Origin: an uncultured bacterium
Lineage (GTDB): Bacteria; Bacillota_I; Bacilli_A; Mycoplasmatales; Metamycoplasmataceae
DNA length: 15,581 nucleotides
Direction of reading: 5' to 3'
Assembly (NCBI GenBank): GCA_929200685.1
Contig: CAKNAO010000007.1
Location: 1 to 15,581 of the forward strand
Part shown: piece by piece, positions 1-8,114 of the stretch
Position numbering within the stretch: the first letter of the stretch is position 1
How the letters are laid out: every line of letters begins with the position of its first letter
Made by a program: the position numbers and the translations under genes
The notes under the pieces: generated by a model
What the model was told of the DNA's origin: nothing
The model's database searches: none
The model's input: the letters and a program-made list of their open reading frames with translations, nothing else

Positions 1-317
1 ATTTAAAACCAATAAATAATTCAATAATTTTTTCAAAATTATTAGGTGAAAATAAAGTAATTCCATGAATAATAGATTTAAATAAAAAATTTATTGTTTC
101 TACAGGATTTTATAATATTCAAACAAATTATTCTGATCATGTTTTATCTTTTTTGCTTACAAAAAATTTTAAAAAACAAAAAGAAATATTTTCAACAGGT
201 ACTACAATGATTGGAATTAATGATAAATCATTAAATAAAATTAAGATTAAAAATTCTAATAATCAAGAAAATATATTTTCTATATTAATTTTTAAAAATA
301 AACATTGAATTTCTTAA
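1..317 (+). CDS. hsdS: Type I restriction enzyme specificity subunit HsdS, 3' part only, probably frameshifted at its end
   Basis: HsdS recognises the DNA target for a type I restriction-modification enzyme. The reading frame is open from base 3 to the TAA at 315-317 (about 104 residues, two Trp written TGA). It reads like the end of a target-recognition domain: FIVSTGFYNI, then FLLTKNFKKQKEIFSTGTTM, then IGINDKSLNKIKI. The pattern 'STG(T/S)T...GIN...L..I.I' is typical of HsdS. After that point HsdS normally continues into a conserved helical spacer with a leucine/lysine-rich coiled coil, but here the frame stops quickly. The missing helix is readable one frame over (289-348, containing IEFLKNKIISLLVK and ending TAA at 346-348). 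A one-base insertion in the T5A5 tract near 289-299 would explain this. The 5' part lies outside the window, so I cannot say whether this is a full two-domain gene or a fragment. HsdS identity is fairly sure; the frameshift is inferred. Confidence 0.8.
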
Positions 318-361
318 AAATAAAATAATAAGTTTATTAGTTAAATAATTTTTAAATTAAT

Positions 362-367
362 TATAAT
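362..367 (+). promoter_or_regulatory. Candidate -10 box for hsdR, giving a leaderless transcript
   Basis: A perfect TATAAT at 362-367 ends six bases before the hsdR ATG at 374. Transcription usually starts about seven bases after the -10 box, so the mRNA would begin at or next to the start codon. No purine-rich Shine-Dalgarno precedes the ATG, which fits. No convincing -35 box is visible, which is common in mollicutes. Confidence 0.5.
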
Positions 368-373
368 GTTATA

Positions 374-3300
374 ATGAATAATTACAAGTATACTGAAGAA
401 ACAGTTGAAAAAAATTTATTAAAAATTTTTGAAGAAATTAATTTTAAATATTTTGATAAAAACAAAATTATGGAACAAAGAAATAATAATATTTCTAATG
501 TTTTTCTTTTAAAAGATATTGAAAATTCAATTAAAAAAATAAATAAAAAAATTTCAAATGAACATTTAAAAAAAATGATGTATAAAATAAAAATTTTAGA
601 TTCTACAAATTTAATTGAAACTAATAAAATTGCTTTAGATTATTTAAAAAATGGAATTAAAATTAAAGATCAAAAAACTAATTTAACTATTTCATATAAA
701 TTAATTGATTTTAAAAATAAAAATAATAATTTATATAAAGTAACAAATCAATTTTTACTAAGTTCTTTAGGTTCAGATTATAAAAAACAAATTCCTGATA
801 TTGTAGTTTATATAAATGGTTTTCCAATTTCAGTTTTAGAACTTAAAACTCCAAGAATGAATTTTAGTAAGTCAATTCAAGATGCATATGAACAAATTAA
901 AAATTATCAATTAAATTTATCAAATCTTTTTACTTTTAATATTTTTAATTGTATTTATAATGGTAATGCTTTTAAAATTGGGTCTTTAACTTCCTTAATT
1001 GGTAGATATAATTATTGAAGACATGTTGATAAAAACGGAATAAATAATCAATATAATCCTTTAAAATCTATTTTTAAAAAAGAAAGATTATTAAATATCA
1101 TAAAAAATTATGTTCATTTTTTAGATTCAAAAGAAAAAATTAAAATTTTTCCTGGATATCATCAATATTTTGATGTTGAAAAAGCAAAAAAATCAGTTTT
1201 AAATTCTTTTGATACTCAAAATAAAAAAGCTGGTATTTTTTGACACACTCAAGGTTCTGGTAAATCTTATTCAATGATTTTTCTTGTTAGAAACATTTTA
1301 AACGAAAAACCAAAAACAACTACCATTGTAATAACTGATAGAAATGATTTAGATAATCAACTTTATAATACATTTTTAAATTCTCAAAAATATTTAAATC
1401 AAAAAGTTGAAAAAATTAATTCAAGTGATAATTTAATTGAAAAATTAAATAATAAAAAACAAAATGGCATATTTTTTTGTACAATTCAAAAATTTTCCAA
1501 AAATTCTAAAGAACTTTCTAATCGAAATGATATTTTAATTATTACTGATGAAGCTCATAGATCTAATAGAAATATTGAAATAACACAATACATTAAAGAA
1601 AATGAAATATTTGATAAAAAAGGTTATGCTTTTTATTTAAGAAAATCATTTCCAAATGCCACATTCATTGGTTTTACAGGTACTCCAATTGAAACAAAAG
1701 ATCATCAAACTAAAAAAATTTTTGGAGAATACATTGCAAAATATTTAATGACTGATGCTACAAAAGATGAATTTGTAGTACCAATTAATTATGAATCAAG
1801 AAAACATTTAATGAAATTAACAAAAAAACATATTGATGATTTAGATAAAACTTATGAAAAAATAAGAATTAAAATTCAAAGTCAATCTAAAATTCCTCAT
1901 TTATCAATGAGAAACATTAATAAAAATATTCAAAAAATTGAAAATATAATACTAGACCCAGATAGAATTACTTCAATAGCCAAAGATTTTGTTAATCATT
2001 ATAGAAAAAGACAAAATGTTTTAAAAGGTAAAGCAATGTTTGTAGCTTTTAATAGAAAAATTGCTTTTAAATATTACAATGAAATAGTTAAAATTGATCC
2101 TTTATTAAAAGAAAATATTAGATTAATTGCTACTCAAAACAATAAAATTGATACTCAAGAAATGAAAAATTTGTTAAAAAATAAAAGCTATAGATCTAAA
2201 TCTGCAATTGAATTTAAAAAACCTGATTCTAAATTTAAAATTGCAATAGTAATTGATATGTGATCAACTGGTTTTGATTGTCCTTCATTAGATGTTTTGT
2301 ATATTGATAAACCTTTAAAAATGCATAATTTAATGCAAACAATTGCAAGGGTAAATAGAGTTTATAATGATAAAAATTTAAAAGATTTAAAAAAAGATTC
2401 TGGTTTAATTGTTGATTACATTGGAATATATAAAAAATTAATTGATGCTCTTACATTCTATACCAATAAACAAAACTTAAAAAAAGAAAATCCTAATTGA
2501 AAAAATATAGAACAAATATTAAAAAATATGAATTTTTTCTTAAAAAATATAAAAAATAAATGATTATTAAATTTAGATTTAAAAATTGAAAAAATTATTA
2601 AAACAAAAAATAAAGATTTAATTTATGAAAAAGTAAAAGAAATACAAAAAGAAGTTTACAAAAAAGATGATTCTAATGATCAAAAAATAGAATTATTTAT
2701 TAATTCAGTAAAAAAAATTAAAAAATTGTTTAATGCTTGTTTATCTATAGTTGATGAAAAAACAAAAGTTTTAGTTCAACTTATTTTACATGCTAGAAAT
2801 GAAATAATAAAAAAAGAACTTGGTGAACTTGAAATTGATGATGATATTAAAAATATTAAAAACAAAATGGTTGAAGCAATAAAATTTAATAAAACAATTG
2901 TTCAAAGTTCATTTAATAATAAAAAAATATCTTTAAGTTGAATTATTAACATTCTTAATAAAAAAATTCCAAAATCAAATGAAGATAAAATTTATGAAAA
3001 AATAAATAAAATAAATGCTGCTAATGAACTAATAAATAGAATTAGTCAAATTAATAAAATTCAAGCTGAAAAATTATCTTCAAAATTAAATAAATTATTA
3101 AAAAAATATGAAGAAAATATTGTTACAATTGAAATATTTTTTGAACAATTAAAAATTTTATCTAAAGAAGGTGAAAATGTAATTATTGATAGTAATAGTG
3201 ATGGTTTATCAATTATTGAAAGATCTTTTTTTGAAATATTAAAATCAGAAGAATATACTAAAGATAATTATAATTTAAAAAAAGTTAAAGAAATTACAAA

Positions 3301-3508
3301 AGAATTATATGCTAAAACAAAAAATATGTTAGATGATAATTGATTAAGAAATGAACAAGCAAAATCAAAAGTTAGAAAAGAATTAAAAATATTATTATTA
3401 CATCATAATTATCCACCTAATGTAGGATTTAACATTATAAATAAAATTTCAAAACAAATTAGTGAAAATGCTTTTGAAATAATTCAAAAAGAGGTAAAAA
3501 ATGAGTAA
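374..3508 (+). CDS. hsdR: Type I restriction enzyme HsdR, DNA translocase and endonuclease subunit
   Basis: HsdR cuts unmethylated foreign DNA after ATP-driven translocation, in complex with HsdM and HsdS. Read with TGA as Trp, the gene is one open frame of 1044 residues, normal for the family. The N-terminal nuclease domain shows PD at 141-142, ELK at 156-158 and a QxxxY-type motif at 174-178. The helicase part has Walker A WHTQGSGKS (290-298), DEAH (392-395), GFTGTP (433-438) and the motif VI region QTIARVNR (655-662). The C-terminal third is lysine-rich and helical and probably contacts HsdM/HsdS. The motifs resemble the EcoR124I (type IC) group. In-frame TGA codons occur at 1016, 1241, 2261 and 2498, among others, each at a plausible Trp position. 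The stop overlaps the hsdM start by 8 nt, so translation is probably coupled. The start at 374 is the first ATG in frame, but there is no Shine-Dalgarno. Confidence 0.96.
3490..3495 (+). promoter_or_regulatory. Shine-Dalgarno of hsdM, inside the end of hsdR
   Basis: AGAGGT sits five bases before the ATG at 3501. It lies within the last codons of hsdR, supporting the overlapping start of hsdM and re-initiation by ribosomes finishing hsdR. Confidence 0.75.
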
Positions 3509-5021
3509 AATGGATAAAGAACTTGAAAGAAAATTATGATCAGCAGCAGATAGTTTAAGAGGAAATATTTCATCAGAACAATATATGCATGTTGTTATTG
3601 GAATTTTATGTTTAAAGTATATTTCTGATAAATATGATAAAAAAGTTGAACAATTAAAAAAAAGTTATCCAAAAAAATGAAATTATCTTATTAAAGATAA
3701 AGATTTTCTTGGAACATTTTTTGTTCCTAAAGAGTCTAGTTGAGAATATATATCAAAATTTGCTGCTTCTAATGAAATTGGTGAAAAAATAGATCAAGCA
3801 TTTATTGAACTTGAAAATAAAAATGAAGATTTAAAAGGACTTTTTGACAAAAAATACAACCGTGAAGAACTAGACCAACAAAAATTAGGAATGGTTATTT
3901 CAGAGTTTTCAGATATTGACATTTTAAAAGAAGGTGAAGATATTATGGGAAGAGTTTATGAATATTTTCTTGGAGAATTTTTTAAAAAACAAGGACAAAA
4001 AGGTGGAGAATTTTATACTCCAAAATCAATCACAAGATTATTGATTGATATTATAGATCCAAAAGAAGGATTAATATATGATCCAGCATGTGGAACAGGT
4101 GGATTATTCATTCAAAGCAAACAACACATAATAGAAAATAATGGTGATTTTAGTAAATTAACAATTTATGGTCAAGAATATCAAAATAAAACTTGAAAAC
4201 TTGCTCGTATAAATTTATTAATAAATGGTTTTAATATTAATGATACTCATTTAGGCAATAAATCAGCTGATACATTTTCAGAAGATCAACATAAAGATAA
4301 GAATGATTTTGATTATGTTATTGCTAATCCACCATTCAATCAAAAAAAATGAGGACTTGATAAACTTGAAAATGATCCAAGATGAAAATGAGGAATACCA
4401 CCTAAAAATAATGCTAATTATGCTTGAATATCACATATGCTTTATAAATTAGATAAAAAAGGTAAAGCAGGAATTGTTTTGGCTAATGGTTCTCTTTCTG
4501 CAAGTGGAAAATCAGAATTAGAATTTAGAAAAAATTTAATTTTAAATAATAAAGTAGATGCAATAATTTCTTTACCTGATAAATTATTTTATACAACTGG
4601 AATTCCTGCATGTTTATGAATTTTAAATAATGATAAAAAAACAAAAAATATTCTAATGATTGATGCATATAATTTTAAAGGTAAAATGCTTTCTAAAAAA
4701 TTGCGTGAATTAACTTTAGAGGAAAACAATAAAATTTTAAATATTTATAATAAACACAATGAAGGTCAAAAAATAGAAGAAATTGGTTTTGCAAAATCAA
4801 TAAACTTAAAAGAAATTGAAGAAAATGATTATTCATTTGTGCCTGGTAGATATGTGGGTTTTGTTGAAGAAGAAATTGATACAGAAAAAATAAAAAAAGA
4901 AATTAAAGAAACATCTATTGAATTAAAAAAACTTTTAAATGAATTTCAAGATTTAATACCTAAAGTTGAAGAATCAATTGAAAAAGCTTTAAATTTTGAA
5001 GAAAAAAAAGAAAAAGAATAA
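3501..5021 (+). CDS. hsdM: Type I DNA methyltransferase HsdM (N6-adenine)
   Basis: HsdM transfers a methyl group from S-adenosylmethionine to adenine in the site chosen by HsdS, and is also part of the restriction complex. The frame is intact at 506 residues, close to other type I methylases. It has the N-terminal helical HsdM domain (WSAADSLRGN, then YMHVVIGILCLKYIS), GGEFYTP (168-174), the SAM-binding motif I DPACGTGG (194-201) and the catalytic NPPF (276-279). The C-terminal part ends in a highly charged helix rich in Glu and Lys, expected to pack against HsdS. Several TGA codons encode Trp. No hsdS follows; aspS comes in convergently after 12 nt, so the specificity subunit must come from the frameshifted upstream copy or from elsewhere in the genome. 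Confidence 0.96.
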
Positions 5022-5041
5022 AATTAAAATTTTTTAATTTT
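5020..5041. terminator. Weak AT-only hairpin between convergent hsdM and aspS
   Basis: An 8-bp inverted repeat AAAATTAA / TTAATTTT (5020-5027 with 5034-5041, six-base loop) spans both stop codons and ends in short T or A runs in both directions. It has no GC pair, so it would be a weak bidirectional terminator at best. In sequence this AT-rich, such repeats also arise by chance. Confidence 0.3.
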
Positions 5042-6695
5042 TCTCAATAATTTTTGTAGGTGATTTTTCCATAACAGCAATTCCATTTGGATTTTTAGGA
5101 AATGCAATAACTTCTCTAATAGATTTAGAATTAGTTAAAAGCATAACAATTCTATCGATTCCTAATGCAATTCCAGCATGTGGAGGAAATCCATAATTAA
5201 ATGATTCTAAAAAGAATCCAAATTTTTGATTATACTCTTGCTTATTCAAACCTATTGCTTCAAACATTCTTTTTTGAATTTCTAAATTTGATATACGAAC
5301 TGAACCACTTCCAATTTCATATCCATTCATGACAATATCATATGCCCTAGCCTTTGCTTTATTTTTGTTTAAGTCAAAATCTTTAATTGAATCTTTAGTT
5401 GGAGAAGTAAAAGGATGATGAGAAGGAATATATTTTTTTAAATTTTCATCATATTCAAATAAAGGTCAATTTAGAATTCAAACTAATTCATCATTTTTAT
5501 TTTTTGTTCAATTAAAAAATTCGTTTAATTTTATTCTAATAGCACCTAAAGATTTAGTTGTTAATTTATAATTATCTCCAATAAATAAAAATGTTCCTTT
5601 ATTTAAATTAAATTTTTTTTCAATTAATTTCATTTCATTTTTAAAAAATTTATATGCTGGTCCTTCATAATTATTATCAATAAAACCTCATATTAAATTT
5701 TTAGAACCATTTTTCATTGCCACTTCTTTTAATTGTAAAATTTGTTTTTTAGTTAGTATTTCATAACAATGAATAAATTTAACTGAAGAAGAATTTTTAA
5801 ATAAATTAAAACTAGAATTTCTAAACATTTTAGTTACTTCATATAAAAAACATTCAAATCTTATATCAGGACTATCAACACCATATTTTTCAATTGCTTC
5901 TAAATAATTAATTCTTTTAAAAGGAATCTTAATTTCTTTATTTAATTTTTTAAAAACAAATTTAAACATTTTTTCTATAATTTTTTGAACATCTTCTTCA
6001 TTAGCATATGACATTTCAAGATCGAGTTGAGTAAATTCAGGTTGTCTATCTTTTCTTGAATCTTCATCTCTAAAAACTTTGGCAATTTGAAAATATTTTT
6101 CAAATCCTGAACACATTAAAAGTTGTTTATATATTTGTGGTGATTGAGGAAGAGCAAAAAAATGATCTTTTTTTCTAGTTAAAACTAAAAAATCTCTTGC
6201 ACCTTCTGGTGTTGGTTTAGAAAGAGAAGGAGTTTCAATTTCTAAAAAATCCAAATTATCTAAAAAATATCTTATTGCTTTATTAAATTTATGTCTAATG
6301 ACAATTTTATTTGTAATTATAGGTCTTCTTAAATCTAAATATCTATGATGCATTCTTGTATCTTCTTTTGCTTCTAATTCATCTTGAATTATGAACGGAA
6401 GTTGTTTAGCAAATGAAAGAATTTCAATATTTTCTACTATTATTTCAATTTCTCCAGTTTTTAAATTAGGATTTTTGTCTTTTCTTTCTTTAACTTTTCC
6501 AACTACTTTTAAAATAGACTCTTTTGAAAAATTTTTTATTTTATTTTTAATTACTAATTGTGTAATTCCTCATCTATCTCTTAAATCAACAAAAATTAAT
6601 TTTCCCATTTTTCTTTTATTAGCAACAAATCCATAAAGAGTAACTTTTTTATCTATATCTAAAATTGTTAATTGACCATTATTTAATATTTTCAT
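5034..6695 (-). CDS. aspS: Aspartate--tRNA ligase
   Basis: Class II synthetase that charges tRNA-Asp with aspartate in the cytosol. The frame runs 553 residues from ATG at 6695 to TAA at 5034, with internal TGA-Trp codons. The N-terminal OB-fold anticodon-binding domain (about 1-105) contains GFVANKRKMGKLIFVDLRDR. The catalytic domain begins with MHHRYLDLRRP (from 115), followed by motif 2 FRDEDSRKDRQPEFTQLD (208-225) and motif 3 GIALGIDR (508-515). An insertion domain lies between motifs 2 and 3, as in the bacterial-type enzyme. AAGGAGTT at 6701-6708 gives a good ribosome binding site and fixes the start. The start lies inside the end of hisS (17-nt overlap), so the two are co-transcribed and probably translationally coupled. 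Confidence 0.97.
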
Positions 6696-7950
6696 ATTCC
6701 AACTCCTTTTTAATATAATCTATTAAATTATCAATCTTTACAAGTTTTTGTAAATTTCCTTTTTTAACAATAACTTTTTGATTCTTTAATTCTTTATCAC
6801 CAGCAATAATTTGTAATTTAGGATTATAAATATCAGCATTTTGAAAACCTTTGGAAATTTTTTGACTTTTAATATTTCATTCAGTTGAAAAACCAGATTT
6901 TCTTAATAAATACACAATTCCAGCAACAAGATTTATATTATTTTTAGAAATATTAATTACATAAATATCTAATTTTTCACTAAATAAAGAAATAATTTTA
7001 TTTTCATCTAATTCATTTATAACTCTTTCAATACCAAGACCAAAACCAATTCCTGATAAATTATCTGGTCCACCAAATTGTTTTAAAAGATTTGAATATC
7101 TTCCGCCACCAATTAAAGTATTTTGTGATCCTGCTTTACCAGAAATTGAAATAAATTCAAAACATACATTAGAATAATAATCAATTCCTCGCATTAAATT
7201 ATTATTAACTTCATATTCAACACCCATTTGAGTTAAAAAATTTTGTAAAGATTGAAAATATATTTTAGTTTTACTATCATAAAATTTATCAATTTTAGGA
7301 GAATTTTTAACAAATTCTTTTTTGCTATCTATTTTATCATCTAATATTCTTAAAGGATTAATATCTAAACGTTTTTTAGAAACTTCAGAAAGTTCATTTT
7401 TATATTTTTTAAAATATTTATTTAATTCTTCAGAATAATTATTTCTTATTTTTTTATCTCCAATTGAATTAATTAATAATTTATAATTAATATTTAAAGT
7501 ATCTAAAATTGTTTTGGCAAATAAAATAATTTCAGCATCTATAATTGGATTGGGAAAAGATAACATTTCAATACCAAATTGAGTAAATTGTCTTTGTCTA
7601 CCTTTTTGTGGTCTTTCATATCTAAAATTAGGAGTAATATAAAAAAATTTTAAAGGTAATTTTTTAGTAAAAAGTTTATTTTCAACAATAGCTCTCATCA
7701 CACTAGCAGTGCCTTCGGGTTTTAAAACTAATTCACGTTCTTTTTTATCTTTAAAAACATACATTTCTTTTGAAACAATATCAGTTGTTTTGCCAATAGA
7801 TTTTACAAAAATTTCTTTATGTTCAAAAATAGGTGTTTCAATTTGTTTAAAATTATTAAGTTTTGAAACTTCTTTAATAACATCAAAAACATATTCTCTT
7901 AATAATTGTTTATTTCCATAATAATCTTTTGTTCCTTTTGGTCTATTCAT
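6679..7950 (-). CDS. hisS: Histidine--tRNA ligase
   Basis: Class II synthetase that charges tRNA-His, active as a dimer. It has 423 residues, normal for the family. It begins with the usual RPKGTKDY. LKPEGTA is at 76-82, motif 2 FRYERPQKGRQRQF at 109-122, the histidine-specific RGIDYY at 254-259, GGGRYSNL at 281-288 and motif 3 GIGFGLGIERV at 300-310. The C-terminal anticodon-binding domain (about 325-423) is reached through a TGA-Trp codon at 6877-6879 and includes IIAGDKELKN and KVIVKKG. The ATG at 7950 has AAGGA five bases upstream. A structured leader with a terminator hairpin ends only 13 nt before this start, so expression is probably set by attenuation. aspS follows with a 17-nt overlap. 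Confidence 0.97.
6701..6708 (-). promoter_or_regulatory. Shine-Dalgarno of aspS, inside hisS
   Basis: On the minus strand AAGGAGTT stands five bases before the aspS ATG. It is embedded in the hisS C-terminal codons, so no separate aspS promoter is needed. Confidence 0.75.
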
Positions 7951-7963
7951 TTTTTTCCTTTTT

Positions 7964-8016
7964 AAAAAAAGCCCTAATATTAGAGACTAACTTGCCACTC
8001 TAATAAGGACTCTTTT
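7964..8016 (-). terminator. Intrinsic terminator hairpin just before hisS
   Basis: On the minus strand AGUCCU (8011-8006) pairs with AGGGCU (7975-7970), and UAUUAGAG (8005-7998) with CUCUAAUA (7985-7978), leaving a 12-base loop UGGCAAGUUAGU and a two-base bulge. Seven T follow (7970-7964), and an A-run upstream extends the stem. Only 13 bases separate it from the hisS ATG, leaving room for a Shine-Dalgarno but no promoter. hisS must therefore be read through this element. Confidence 0.8.
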
Positions 8017-8099
8017 ACTTTAACGCAGTATTTACGATTTTATCTCCAAGGTTGTCACAATTTTCCTTTTCATAGATAAGATATTAAATTTATAAACAA
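7964..8099 (-). promoter_or_regulatory. Structured hisS-aspS leader RNA, T-box-like attenuator or small RNA
   Basis: The minus-strand transcript from about 8095 to 7964 contains three foldable elements. First is a long hairpin closed by TTATCT/AGATAA (about 8079-8040), with inner AAGG/CCTT and a loop containing GUGACAA. Second is a small hairpin CGUA-AAUAC-UGCG (8036-8024). Third is the terminator hairpin. This order (long stem, small stem, terminator next to a synthetase gene) recalls T-box leaders. AGAGUGGCAAG (7999-7989) partly resembles the conserved T-box AGGGUGGNACC, but its ACC is not preserved. UGGC could pair with a tRNA ending GCCA, which fits Asp rather than His, and GAC (8056-8054) is an Asp codon. 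Against a standard T-box, stem I is very short and no clean alternative antiterminator is visible. A free-standing RNA of about 130 nt is the other reading. Confidence 0.5.
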
Positions 8100-8105
8100 A
8101 TTATA
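8100..8105 (-). promoter_or_regulatory. Candidate -10 box for the hisS-aspS leader
   Basis: TATAAT on the minus strand lies 10 bases after the secDF stop and would start an RNA near 8093-8097, about 145 nt before the hisS ATG. The -35 region is poor. It is the best-placed promoter for the structured leader, though read-through from secDF is also possible. Confidence 0.5.
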
Positions 8106-8114
8106 TAATATTTT

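Noticed and set aside
318..373. Inverted AT repeats upstream of hsdR as a recombination site
   Set aside because: The short palindromes are pure A/T and expected by chance here. No second copy was seen elsewhere in the window.
1016..3000. hsdR, hsdM, aspS, secDF and others appear broken into pieces by TGA stops, suggesting pseudogenes
   Set aside because: Each TGA falls in frame at a Trp-like position and the domains continue directly on the other side. This is genetic code 4, not gene decay.
6391..6636. Plus-strand open frame of 81 codons
   Set aside because: It lies wholly opposite the conserved aspS N-terminal domain and has no recognisable motifs. The same applies to plus-strand frames at 7709-7921, 9193-9417, 9817-10029, 10939-11133, 12270-12455 and 13743-14000, which are all antisense shadows.
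7964..8105. Leader region as a tRNA, SRP RNA, tmRNA or 5S rRNA
   Set aside because: No cloverleaf, no SRP-type GGAAGCAG motif and no rRNA-like core could be seen. A regulatory leader or an unknown small RNA fits better.
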